Source of the DNA: Pogostemon cablin
Taxonomy: Eukaryota; Streptophyta; Magnoliopsida; Lamiales; Lamiaceae
Reading direction: 5' to 3'
DNA: 64,000 nt
Assembly (NCBI GenBank): GCA_023678885.1
Contig: CM043006.1
Span: 8,335,948 to 8,399,947, forward strand
Part shown: one piece after another, positions 45,435-55,903 of the stretch
How the letters are laid out: each line of letters starts with the position of its first letter
Position numbering within the stretch: position 1 is the first letter of the stretch
The notes under the pieces: generated by a model
What the model saw: only the letters and a program-made list of their open reading frames with translations
Told to the model about the DNA's origin: nothing
Database searches by the model: none
Position numbers and translations under genes: made by a program

Positions 45435-45786
45435 GTATGAACACATGCTTCTATCCCTTATACACACATTTAGTTCTAGGTTTGACCTGGCTGAATCAAA
45501 TGATATGGAGGATTTTGCAATCTATATTATCAAAAGCTTGTTTAACTATATATGAAGTTCATACCTTGAATTTATTCTAAAGTTAGTAACTGATTTTCAT
45601 AGATCGTACCCTTAATATGTGATTGGTAATATCCTTCATTTTTCATCAATAAACTTTGAGGAAAATGCATTTTTGGTCTCATACAAAAAGTTACATTTCA
45701 TTTTTTATCCCAAACCTATTTTTTAATCCGAAAAGTTGCATTTTTTGTCTCATTCGTTATGTTTTGGATGGACACCATTAAATTAG

Positions 45787-45821
<35 letters not shown>

Positions 45822-46289
45822 ATTTTTCCTAAATGAAGAATTATTCTCGTAAATAAAATACGAAGAACAGCTTCACAAACATTCCAGAAAAAATCCAAAT
45901 AAATTTTCATTCCCAAAATTTTTATTCCAACAAACAACAAATTCTCCTAAAAACATACGCTCCCAAACAATAGAAATTACAACAAACAAATTCTCTAATA
46001 AACTCTATAAGAATCCAGAAAATGAATTGCTTACTCCATTGATTATTTTGAAGAGATATTCTTCATAGATTTAAATATTTGACCAACAAAAGATGGTAAC
46101 ATGGAAACAGTTTCTGAGCTAATCGATTTGTTGACATAACATAAAAAGGATTTTCCTAAGGGGGTTTAGTAGGAAGAGGCTTCCTTCATTGAGCCGTTAC
46201 CATGGGGATTCTGAGGGAGAATCGACCGTATTGGAGCACAACATCTACTAGAATATGTATCTGATCTGATTGCGAATCACTGACAGCAG
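45435..46289. other. Unassigned AT-rich interval with a TA microsatellite
   Basis: Nothing gene-like is supported. An (AT)n run lies at 45786-45814. The segment 45660-45780 has the phrase GCATTTTTGGTCTCATAC and its variant TGCATTTTTTGTCTCATTC repeated, which suggests a small repeat element. Near 46140-46290 the minus strand has an open stretch (HILVDVVLQYGRFSLRIPM) I cannot assign. Confidence 0.5.
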
Positions 46290-47024
46290 CCGAGTGTGCC
46301 AGAATCTGTCATGCCTCCTGCTCGTCGCCATAGATCCATATCTTGGTTTCCTTTCCATTTATTACATCATTGTATGTTCTAAACTCACAAGATATTTCAA
46401 TACCTGAAAAAAGCAAAAGAGATCAAATTAGCATGTGAATATCTAGATGGTGGGTACCACTCTTCTTGTTCTGTCTCTGACAAGTTGGTATGTGTTCAGC
46501 TTGTCCTCATCATCATTTCAAGCCTCATTGTGGTCTATAACAATATCTGGAACTTTATCTGGACCATCCACAAGCTCTTCCTCTCCTGAAGAACCTGACT
46601 CGATTTAGTGTTGTTCCTAGTGCTACTGCATTTCTTACCACATTTCTGACATTTGTTGTCTGTGCTTCTCGAAATGCTATCACATTTCACATGCATGACA
46701 GTCTTCTGGAAAGTAACATCCCTACTGATAAAGAATTTTTTGCTCTTCATACACCATAGCTTGCAGTTTTTCTCCCCTCGAGGATATCCAAGAAACACAC
46801 AACTCAATGCTCTTGGTTCCATCTTTTCTTGCTTCACATGTGCATAGGCCAAACATCCTATCACCTTGAGATGGTCGTAGTTTGCTACTTTTCAATTCTA
46901 CATCTCTTCTGGAGTTTTCAATCCAATAGGAGTTGATGGACTCCTATTTATCAAGTATGCAGTTGTAACAACAATCTCAACCCAAAAGCTCTTAGGAAGT
47001 CCACCACTACTCAATATACATCTA
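46290..47024 (-). pseudogene. Integrase C-terminus and start of RT, copia element E
   Basis: CILSSGGLPKSFWVEIVVTTAYLINR, with PIGLKTPEE, then (46535-46864) IGCLAYAHVKQEKMEPRALSC, FLGYPRGEKNCKLW and FFISRDVTFQKT are typical of the Ty1/copia integrase core end and C-terminal domain. The linker TYQLVRDRTRRVV follows, and after a stop and frame change RTYNDVINGKETKIW, which resembles the start of a copia RT. The rest of RT and RNase H is gone. The element is on the minus strand. Confidence 0.75.
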
Positions 47025-47158
47025 ACCCATATCAGTAAAAATACTAGTACCTCAATTTTATGGATATATCGATGGATAGATCAAATATCGATATCGATAA
47101 AAATTCAAAAAATGGTGGAAATTTAAAAAATATTATTTAACTTTGCAATATATTATAT
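47025..47158. mobile_element. Fragment of the ATCGATAT TIR element
   Basis: ATATCAGTAAAAATACTAGTACC, GGATATATCGATGGATAGATC and TTTAACTTTGCAATATATTAT match the start of 52851-54000 in order. It sits exactly in the gap of the element-E integrase, replacing or disrupting the catalytic core. Confidence 0.7.
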
Positions 47159-47525
47159 CTAGGAACACCTTTGTCAATGTTTGTATAGGTCCCCATAAAT
47201 ATAAATGCACATACTTGAGAACACCTTTAGTTGTATGCTCACTTGTTCCAAATTTCAGCCTCTTGAATTTTCCATAGACGCATGCTCACAATGCTCTATC
47301 TTGGTAATCTTGTCACCACACTCTAGATTTTGCTTTGCCAACTCATATAACCCTTTTTTCACTAACATGTGCAAGCCTTGCATGCCAAAAAAGTATGTTA
47401 TCAAATTTGACAACATCCTGTGCTATTCCAAATACTATAGCATTTGTAGTAATATTGTCAAGAAAATACAGATCATCTTTCTTGATCCCTTTCATTAGCA
47501 CCTTTACACCTCTTGACACAACCAA
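47159..47525 (-). pseudogene. GAG-pre-integrase and integrase N-terminus, copia element E
   Basis: VSRGVKVLMKGIKKDDLYFL and FWHARLAHVSEKRV form the GAG-pre-integrase domain. After a stop come the zinc-binding end and YVHLYLWGPIQT, where the first catalytic segment normally reads DLWGP; the Asp is not seen. About 130 residues of the core are missing before the next homologous stretch at 47013. Confidence 0.75.
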
Positions 47526-47855
47526 CTAACTATTATCAGACTGAAACATGCACCCTGAAGAATCAAGCATACCTAAGGAGATGGGGTTTCTCCTAAGCTC
47601 TAGAACATATCTAACATTGGTGAGATTCCTAACCAATCCATCATACATCTTGATTTGAATTATTCTTATCCCTATGATCTTACAGGCATGATCATTACCC
47701 AAGAGAATTGAACCCCCATTAACATGCTTCAAATCAGTAAACCAACGCATTATCGGTGTCATATGATAAATGCAACCCGAATCTAACATCTAATCAACAT
47801 CACTACCCAAGGATGTTATTGATAATGCCTCTGAATCATATCCAGCTGCTTCCTC
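47526..47855 (-). pseudogene. Protease, copia element E
   Basis: MLDSGCIYHMTPIMRWFTDL carries the copia D-S-G active site. NDHACKIIGIRIIQIKMYDG, NLTNVRYVLELRRNPISLGMLDSSG follow, the standard copia protease pattern. It is continuous with gag upstream except for a stop (TAG) just before MLDSG at about 47790. Confidence 0.8.
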
Positions 47856-48740
47856 TTGATTCCCCATGGTCTGGTTCACTTGACACCTACTACTTTGACC
47901 AATTTCAGGAGACTTCCCTTTAAGAGCTTTCAACTTGAAGTAATTCTTCTTAAAGTGCCCAGGTTCTTGACAATGGTAGCATTTCTTAACATCTGAATTT
48001 TTTCTATATTCACTTCTCTTCTTGTCTTACTTCTTGTCCTTGAAACCTGACCCTCTCTTGTTGTTCTTCTTACTCGGATCTGGTTTCTTGACCATCAATC
48101 CCTCAGCTCCAGATTCAACACTTGTAACAACACCCTTTTACAACTCCTTAGATTTTAATGCAACTTGAACATTGTAAAGCCTTAGCTTATCCTTGTTTCC
48201 ATATAAGATTGTAAAAATGAAATTCTCAAAAGATTTAGGCAGAGATAATAACAACATTAATGTTTTATCTTCCTCTTCAATCTAGACACGTATATTGTAT
48301 TGATCATCAAAGATTTTGTAGAAATCATCTACATGAATTGTAAGAGGCTTTTCATCAGTCATCTTGAAGGTAAAGAGTTTATGCTTCATGTACAATATGT
48401 TGGCAAGACTCTTCACCATGTACAAGTTCTCAAGCTTATTCCATACACCTAAGGCAGTGTGCTCCTTTGCAACTTCCCTCAATGCTTTGTCTCATAAGCG
48501 AAGAATGATGGCTGAGTGTGCTTTTTGAAGAACCTGATCATCCACGGGTCCCCTAACATCTGCAAAACCAACTCCCGTAGAATCCTTGATAATTTAAGTC
48601 TTCACCGGAAGAGGTGGCTTCATTGAATTTGCCAATCCTTGATGAATAAGGATTACTTTATCTTTAATCTCCACATACTTAAATTTATAGTCTAACTCGT
48701 TGAATTCATCTTTAAACACTGAATTTCCCACAGACAGAGC
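47856..48740 (-). pseudogene. Gag, copia element E
   Basis: The capsid part (UBN2-type) has REVAKEHTALGVWNKLENLY, KSLANILYMKHKLFTFKM and HVDDFYKIFDDQ (48282-48482), then LLLSLPKSFENFIFTI. A zinc knuckle CYHCQEPGHFKKNY near 47937-47983 has the CX2CX4HX4C spacing but Tyr at the last position. Stops interrupt the frame at about 48497, 48280 and 48137. Confidence 0.8.
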
Positions 48741-48752
48741 CAATTGTCATGA

Positions 48753-49950
48753 TGTTAGACCGAATGTTGTAACACTTCGACCAACACTTTGAATTATCAG
48801 ATTGAAAAGAGCAAGAAATAACTGAATGTAAATATTGAAGACGAGTGTTTATAGTGGTTCGATCATAAAGATCTACATCCACTTGAGGCTAAGATGTTAT
48901 TTTATTTATTGATGGGTTTATAGGAGTGATAAGCACATAGAAATGAAGGAAATATACATTTCACACTCAATCTATAATTTCAGAAAATAATTAAGCTAAC
49001 TTTTTCTGTTGTATCTTGGTTTTGGCCCTTTATATATGATATCCAAAATAACCGTTTCATATACTAATGGAAAGCTTAGAATCTCAACTTCAATCTTGTG
49101 TTGATAACCGTCCAAAACAAACCGATTTGAACTGCCAAAAATCAACCTAAACAGACCAACCTGACTTGATTTTCAAGAAATCCCAAAACTGATTTCTAAA
49201 CCATTTTTTTATTGTATCCGATCGTTGTGCATGCATTTTTAACCATGCTTAAAATCCAAAACTTATCCAGTTGTCTTAGTTATGATGTCCACGTCACTCA
49301 TGACCCATTAAATGAAGATTTTACACCAAATCAGTGACGGAGCCAGAAATTGAGTTCAGGGAGGCCCAAAATCATACTAAAAAATATTTGCTCTTTCCGT
49401 CTCATGAAATCATTCATATAGTTCAAGAAAATTTAACATTTTTATAAATATGTATTGACTTTTTGGAAGTAAATTGATATTTTTGCACAACAATAAAGTA
49501 TACTGATAGTGATATATTTTTAAATTAACAATATAAGTACTTTCTAAATTTTATGAGAAAAAAAGAATTAAATAAATGAGAAAGAAGATGAAAAAACAAG
49601 TATAAAATATAAAAGAAAATAAAAGAAATAAAAAGAGAAAGAAGATAAAAAATAAGATAAAATAAAAAAATAAAAATATATATAACAATGTTGTTCTTGG
49701 ATCTAGAACCCAAGATCATTAGCATGTATGAAACACTCAATGACCATTGTGTCAACTAAAATTCATGTTGATTTATTACTATATACATATATAATCGTAA
49801 ATTTCCAAGGGGGCCAGTGCCCCCTGGTACTTATCTCCCTCCGTCCCTGCACCTAATCTTTACAAATAGAGTTCTATTTTATTATCAATGAATTGAGTCA
49901 GACCAATTATGGAGGATATTACATTTGTGTAACTGGTATAACATGTATCC
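48753..49950 (-). mobile_element. Probable 5' LTR of copia element E, with nested MITE
   Basis: On the minus strand it ends GTTACAACATTCGGTCTAACA at 48753, followed by TCATGACAATTGG, which looks like a primer region of the ACAATTGGTATCAGAGC type with part deleted. A TATATAAAG box lies at 49028-49036 (minus). The 5' end is not fixed: a hAT-like MITE occupies 49332-49849, and the LTR probably continues beyond it. No second copy is found. Confidence 0.5.
49332..49849. mobile_element. hAT-like MITE with 8-bp target duplication
   Basis: Terminal repeats CAGTGACGGAGCCAG and, at the other end, the complement CAGGGACGGAGGGAG. The flanks are caccaaat (49324-49331) and cacctaat (49850-49857), seven of eight identical. 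The interior is A/G-rich without coding capacity, with GGGGGCCAGTGCCCCC near the right end. Similar in build to 43062-43947. Confidence 0.75.
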
Positions 49951-49957
49951 AACTAAT

Positions 49958-50112
49958 TACTCTTTCGGTCGGATATTTCTAAATGTACGAATTTATGTAT
50001 TACTTGGATATATCCTTCCTTATTTATTTTATTTATTATTTTTTTAAAAGAGTTTTGTAGGATAAATAAATGACAAAAGTGTGAAGAGTTTTATGGGATG
50101 AAGGAGGAAGTA
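49958..50112. mobile_element. Stowaway-type MITE
   Basis: The ends are TACTCTTTCGGTCGG and the complement of TACTTCCTCCTTCATC, with the TA duplication included. It is 155 bp long. Confidence 0.65.
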
Positions 50113-50640
50113 TATAATAATAATGGACAACACTTAGCGTTATACCATCTCATCTGTGATCGTTTTTACGTTTTATAAATAGTTATCATTTCATTATAAA
50201 TGTTAGTATTACTTTTTAGAGTTAATACTTTGTGCACTATGTACATGCGTGCACTCATATTTGTATTGATTTTTTTTAATAGTGTATATGTATTTCTTAA
50301 GAATTGTATAACATTTTCAAATTCAATTTTTTTATTAAAAAAGTTAACAGAAAGTTCGCTAACAAAATGTACAAGTTTTTATTCATTAGTAGTATATGTT
50401 TTTTCATTAGTGTATAAGTTTCTAAAGATGGGTGCATGGTGCACCAGATAGTTTGCCTAATTTTTATTTATTTTACAAATCGAAATAATTTACTATATAG
50501 CTATCACTTTTAATTAAGGGTCAGTAACTACTAGGTACAAAATTATCTACGTATTTACTACGTAGTACATTGAGTTTTTAGAATTACTAATGCATATAAA
50601 CTTTAATTCTGTAGTTCCCATATTACCCATACATATATAT
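50113..50640. other. Unassigned AT-rich interval
   Basis: I see no gene. The start (TACCATCTCATCTGTGATCG near 50140) resembles part of the TIR elements at 45080 and 53660. Short plus-strand frames here are low-complexity. Confidence 0.4.
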
Positions 50641-51245
50641 GCACTCCCATCCCTCCACTATCCCCACCATATTCCATCAATCTCAACTCAGGCCATCGGT
50701 TTCCGACGCCGCCTAGGATTTTCTTTATCAGCCTCTCTAATTTTTGCAGCCGCTCACCTACCACCGCGGTCTAGGTTTTATCGTTCCAGATTCGCCGCCT
50801 CCTAGGGTTTCCCATTGTAGATCTCCGTCGCCCTTCGATGAGAACTTCTGACGCTATGACAGATAGGCTCTCGTCAGCCGCTTCACAGGGCCTCTGATCA
50901 TGGACTCTTTGCGTCGGCCTCGATCTAGTTTTGATTTGTCCAGATCTGGGAATCGATTTTATACGCTGCTTCCATGCCCCTTGATCTGGTGTCGTGATTC
51001 CAGTCACGTCATTGCCCTATTTTTCTTGCAGCCACCCTCGCCGTCTAGGGCTGCCTTCGCCGGCACCTGACAATACCACCGATCTCTTCGCTAGTGCTCA
51101 TGTGGTGGCCACCCCGCTGAAGCCCAGTTCAGCAACCAGCCGGAAAGCTACGATAAGGGTAAGGCTGCCAACACCACCGCCAATCTTCTTTCTATACACC
51201 AATGTACAGATGTTGAATTCGTTGTACACAAATGTACAGTAAGTA
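50641..51245 (+). other. GC-rich, gene-like block of unknown origin
   Basis: The base composition changes sharply to GC- and CpG-rich sequence. ATACATATATATGCAC (50630) could be a TATA region. CCTAGGGTTTCCC (50802) contains the AAACCCTA telo-box that is common in plant 5' leaders. CCTATTTTTCTTGCAG|CC (51016-51033) is a good 3' splice site. After it, one frame runs DNTTDLFASAHVVATPLKPSS to TTPPPIFF-like sequence without stops until 51242. No protein family is recognised. It may be a 5' leader and first exon of a lost gene, or a fragment carried by a transposon. Confidence 0.35.
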
Positions 51246-51964
51246 AACAATTGAACAATTTTTTTTAATTGGGTCGGGTGTTGTAATTTTTTGTTAAATC
51301 TAATGATTTTAGTGTTACGGTGATAGAATTTGATTGTTGGTTGAGAAGTTTTCACAAATTTTATATTTAAATATAGGTGTACATAAACACTCCTACTTAT
51401 TATTCAAGTCGTATAATCTTATGTTGGTGTTTTTTATCATTAGTATACAATAAAAGCAGGAGCAAAAAGATTGTGCATGCGTGTATTTTTGTCTATTGAA
51501 TTGTTTAACATTGATATATTTTGAACATTAGTATTCATTTTTGTATTTTGAACATTAGTGTATAGTCGATTGTGTGTTCGTGTTGTTGACATGGTTCTTC
51601 CGTGTCCGTGTTCACATCTGTGTACACCGAATTGTACATTACTGTGTACCAAATTGTACATCTGTGTTAAGTTTACTAAGGGTAAACTTAGAAAAATGAA
51701 ATATTAGAATTTATCCCTTATTACTTCAATTTGATTTTGTATCTCCTAGTAATTAGTCTATTAAAACACGTACCTATCAGTAATAAACCCTTTAATTAAT
51801 CCATACTTTTTATTATAATTTGATAACTTTTTATTCTTCTAAACATAAAAATCTTTTATAAGATGATCTGCGCAAAATTTGTATGTTTTGCAATAATGGG
51901 CTAGGAGTTTGATTTTTGGGTCCAAAAGTACTAAGCACCTTCTACTCGAGTCTTTATATATGCT
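51246..51964. other. Unassigned interval with TGTACA-type repeats
   Basis: TGTACA/TGTACAC words recur at 51200-51240, 51378 and 51618-51668 (for example GTGTACACCGAATTGTACAT), alternating with ACATTAGTGTAT phrases. No gene is supported. The words may be subterminal repeats of a DNA transposon that includes the GC-rich block. Confidence 0.35.
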
Positions 51965-52062
51965 ACTCTTATTAACAACAATTGTTCATATACATAATCC
52001 AACATCAAATGCCACTCTTATGAACAACAATTGTTCATATACATAATCCAATATCAAATCCC
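51965..52062. repeat. 49-bp direct tandem duplication
   Basis: Units start at 51965 (ACTCTTATTAACAACAATTG) and 52014 (ACTCTTATGAACAACAATTG), nearly identical over 49 bp. The 410 bp that follow (52063-52475) are AT-rich with no recognised feature. Confidence 0.85.
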
Positions 52063-52475
52063 ATCCGAAAGTGCCCAACAATTCAAATACATAATCACAG
52101 GTTAGTGAAAAATCTTGATTCATATTAGTGTCATTATGTTCCTAATTAATCATAGGGTTTATAAATATATTTATTTTAGAGTTGTTTTCTTTTATGCTTA
52201 GATTTTGTCGTAATTTTTTGATGGAAAAAATGTGTATGGATTTTCATGTTTTATATATGAAAGTATATTCAAAATATTGAAATTTAAATAATTTACTTTT
52301 ATAATTGTACTTGTTCATCCCTCAATAACTAGCTAGAATCAGTCAGGGAAGGAATGCCAACTTAATCTAATAAGCTAAAAATACACTTTAAATTTAATAA
52401 TACACATTACCTCGTTAATTACTTAAAAAGATATTACCCAACAAAAAATAAATTAAAATAAATAAATGGTTAAGA

Positions 52476-52850
52476 TTGATCAACTATAAGTGTCGAGGGT
52501 TCACTAATAACAAGTCAATATGGCCCAGAATGGTAAATGTTGAGAAATTTATATATGACCTAGTTATAGCTTCCGAACCCCTCAATGCCTCTCATGGCGT
52601 AAGGACCAAGTGCGTTAATCAACTCGTGCAAATAATAAGAGAGGTCGTAGTTGCAGGTAGAGCTGTTGTTGATGTGAGAAGTTTCTTCTTCTTGATGACG
52701 TTTATCTTCATTGGGAATTTGGTGTTCTCGAAGGATTTCTTGGATATCGAATCAAAATGGGGAGCTAAATTTTTGTTCTATGCCGAGAAGACTATGGAGT
52801 TCGTCAGAAAAGCCAACCTTGCATTACTTGCCGATGGGTTGACCCACATC
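52476..52850 (+). pseudogene. Cytochrome P450 pseudogene, part 1
   Basis: This open frame resembles the middle of exon 1 of a CYP71-clan P450, closest in my judgement to CYP76. It has EPLNASHGVRTKCVNQLVQ (compare the LxxxxGLRxxKVxEL helix), then GRAVVDVRSFFF, GNLVFSKDFLDIESKWGAKF and VRKANLALLADGL. The first 100 or so residues, with the membrane anchor, are not found upstream; codons before about 52520 do not look like P450. It is cut at HIQ by a TIR element. Such enzymes are ER-anchored monooxygenases of specialised metabolism. Confidence 0.75.
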
Positions 52851-54000
52851 CAAGGTTTATAATATCGATATTAGTAAAAATATCAGAACCTCAATTTTAT
52901 GGATATATCGATGGATATATCGAATATCGATATCGTTATAAATTAAAAAAATGGTTGAAACTTGAAAAAAATGAAAAATAATTATTTAACTTTGCAATAT
53001 ATTATAACTAATTTTATTATATAAATAAAATTTAAAATCACAATAAAACTCCTAATGTATATGATAAGTAGATCAATAAAAATATATTTAAATAGTTTGA
53101 AATCATGTACTCCTTTCGTCATACGTATTTTTACCCATTTTCCATTTTGGGGTGTCTCACGTATTTTTATTCATTCCATTTATGATAAAAATACACTACA
53201 CATTTTATCTAGTTTTTACACTTTATTCATTAATTCCAATAACTTTATTTACATTTTTATACTTTATTCATCATTCCCAACTACTTTATTTAAACACTTC
53301 TTAATTTAGGTGCTCGTACAAACATGTAAAAGTACCCGAGAAAGAGGGAGTAATAATTATTACTAATTGTTTAATACATAATAACTAATACCAAAAGGAT
53401 GATCTATTAGACTCCAATCTAAAACGTGCTGATCTAAACAATATTGGTAACAGCTTAGCGAATTAAAATAGTTTTGAACATAGTTCTGATGTGTAAACAC
53501 TATGTCGTTCTATCTTGTCCAATTGTGCCAAAATAATTATATTTTTAATAAAAATGTGTTGTGTAAGTGAACTCTCATTATTTACTAGTTATAATATGTT
53601 TAATGAAAAGTAATAACAATTTTAATAAAAAATAATTAAGAAAAGGTAAAACAGTCCTTAGTATGAGATGATTTCACGCAAGTATTGCTATATTTTTATA
53701 TTATTTTTTAAACTGTACAAATTAATAACAAAAAATATATTTAAGTGAAAAAAGTAACATAAAAAATCAGTCAAAATTTTCTTGAAAAAAATAGATAATT
53801 TTTTTATATTTTCAATATATCCTCGATATATCTCGACATCTAGAAAAATTTTAACTGTGATAAATTGATATCGATATGAAGATCGATATTTTTTTATATT
53901 TCCTCGATATCAGAAAAAAAAAATCTTTTTACCCAATATTTATATCGGTACTCTCCAAAAATGAATATATCGCGGAAATATCTGTACATTTTAAACCTTG
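52851..54000. mobile_element. TIR element rich in ATCGATAT, copy 2, inside P450
   Basis: The terminal repeats are CAAGGTTTATAATATCG at the left and, at the right, the complement of CAAGGTTTAAAATGTAC. The flanks are cccacatc and cccgcagg, of which CCC-CA agrees, so the duplication is partly decayed. The interior matches 44259-45434 but lacks its foldback and instead carries a Stowaway MITE at 53108. It interrupts the P450 frame. Confidence 0.72.
53108..53352. mobile_element. Stowaway-type MITE nested in TIR element copy 2
   Basis: It starts TACTCCTTTCGTCATACG and ends CGAGAAAGAGGGAGTA, the common TACTCCCTC-type terminal repeat with TA included. It is 245 bp, and internal phrases (ACTTTATTCAT) repeat. 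Confidence 0.75.
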
Positions 54001-54240
54001 CCCGCAGGGGATAAATTGGTGGTCTGAATTCCATGTAAAGAAGCTATCAAAATTGTTCAGGAGATTTTGTAGAGAGATGATGATGGAGTCAATGGAGATG
54101 GAGAAAAAGATCAAGTCAGATTTGTTGGATGTGCTTCTGGAATACAAAGATGACGCTGTGGAAGGACCTCCATTCTATTCTTTAACAGTCATAAGTGTTA
54201 TCATCTTTTTAAGCTTCCATCTTCATTTTCTACAAGTTGA
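54001..54240 (+). pseudogene. Cytochrome P450 pseudogene, part 2 (end of exon 1)
   Basis: The frame resumes with PQGINWWSEFHVKKLSKLF, the DPQGI motif and following helix of CYP76-type enzymes, then IKSDLLDVLLEYKDDAVEGPP and LTVISVIIF, the start of helix I. An intron of about 75 bp follows, containing an (AT)n/(TG)n microsatellite (54270-54318). Confidence 0.8.
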
Positions 54241-54269
54241 AATGCAATGCTAGCTTTGGCTAAATTTGG

Positions 54270-54316
<47 letters not shown>

Positions 54317-54318
54317 TC
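54270..54318. repeat. AT/TG microsatellite in P450 intron
   Basis: About eight AT units are followed by about fourteen GT units. It has probably overwritten the original splice acceptor. Confidence 0.9.
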
Positions 54319-54656
54319 ATGGTCGGAACTGATACTACCACTAGCACATTGGAGTAAGCTTTGGCAGAACTCCTCAGCAATCCAGATAAATTGGAAAAAG
54401 CCCAAAGAGAGGTGAGAGGAACAATAAGTGAAGGGTTTGAATAGGAACATTTGAAAATACCCACCCATACCTAGACGTTATCATTAAAGAAACTCTTTGG
54501 TTACACCCACCCCTTCCATTCTTATTCCTCCACAAGGCCAAGGATTCATGTATCATGCTTAGGTTCCACATTCCAAAGAACAACAAATTTTTGATAATGT
54601 TTGGAAATTTGGATGTGACCCCATAGTTTGGAGAGATCCCAGATAGATTTGTCGGG
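54319..54656 (+). pseudogene. Cytochrome P450 pseudogene, part 3 (exon 2)
   Basis: FMVGTDTTTSTLE carries the helix-I oxygen-binding motif (A/G-G-x-D-T-T). It is followed by a stop where Trp is usual, then ALAELLSNPDKLEKAQREVR. VIIKETLWLHPPLPF is the K-helix with ExxR changed to ExxW, which breaks the conserved salt bridge. HIPKNNKFLIMFGN and GEIPDRFVG lead to the PERF region. Two more stops are present (after SEGFE and THT). The sequence is cut at about 54656 by a copia element and resumes at 61809. Confidence 0.85.
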
Positions 54657-54690
54657 TGCCTAATAGTGCAAAGTGTATTTTTTGATACGA

Positions 54691-55533
54691 TGTTGTCCTA
54701 AGTGTGATGACATTTTGAATAACACTGTATGTATCAGAATGTAACTTGACTAAGTGTAGAACAAGTTGTAAATCAGCGGAAGACTTAACACACGGATTTA
54801 CTCAATCTTTCCACAAACTTTTGCAAGTTTGTGGCGGCCTCATGGTATAAATATCACTATTGGAAAATGTGATTACAAAAATAGACTCTTAGGTGTGGAA
54901 ATAGTTCTTCCACTCTTTGAATACAAAATCGGAACTAAAATCCAAACACGTTATCAAATGGCAGAACCTAGACTTGTTAGAATCTAAGCCTACTTCACAT
55001 GTCGGCTTCCACTACATGTGAACAGCGCACACAAAATGTACGGGAATAAAAGTAGACAACTGATGTTGAAACAAGTGTTACAGCATCATTACAAACTCAA
55101 TGACTAAAACCTATTTAGGATCTTTTACACTGTATAGTGGGATTGCCTTTTCGATCGCTTGACTTGGCAACTAACATCTTCTATTTATAGATGACTGTAT
55201 GCTCCAAATGATGAGTGGCCCACATAAGGGATGTAGAAACCACCCATGTAGGCTCAAATAACCGCCCACTAAGAGAGGTAGTTATTTTTGCCTTCTAGAT
55301 CCTTCTAGAGTTTTCAGATCTTTCTAGCTTGCTCCAAGGTCTTCAAGGTCTGCGTTTGACTCGGTCTTTGCATCCAACACGTTCAGCACTTCAACCGCAA
55401 CAACCCTGAAAGCAACATTAAGCACAACACCAGTGGGAACTACAAAATGACGTTAGTGGTTAATAAAACAACTGGTGGAGGACAGGTGTGATTCCAGATG
55501 TGATGACACTATTCTCAACACTTCACATCAACA
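54691..55533 (-). mobile_element. 3' LTR of Sirevirus-like copia element F
   Basis: On the minus strand it starts TGTTGATGTGAAGTG and ends CACTTAGGACAACA, about 843 bp. Its first 510 bp match 61302-61808. A GATTGGGGAAGAT polypurine tract abuts it at 55534-55546. The 35 bp between the P450 break (54656) and 54691 are unexplained, so the left end could lie at 54657. No target duplication is seen. Confidence 0.75.
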
Positions 55534-55903
55534 ATCTTCCCCAATCACGTCTATCCGCAACCATATAACCTGATGTAAGAAAACAATGCAGAACAAGATA
55601 TTCAAAGTAATACATCAGATGTTAGTTCGACAGTTGTGAAAAAATAACTAAGCATTCTAAAGTATAATTACCAAAGTGATTAAAGATAACCACTTAAGTA
55701 ACATATAAGTCCAAAGCTTAGATCGGATTTAAATAGAAAAAATAAAGTATACATTCACCATCAAAAAATAAATATCATTTTAACATCCCATCATCAAATA
55801 GTTAAAAAGTTAGTAAGGCAACAGCAGCTTTCAGTCATCATCAACAACAAGCATGAACACTTTGATCTATTTGTTGATCCCCCCCTCACCATGTGAACTC
55901 CCC

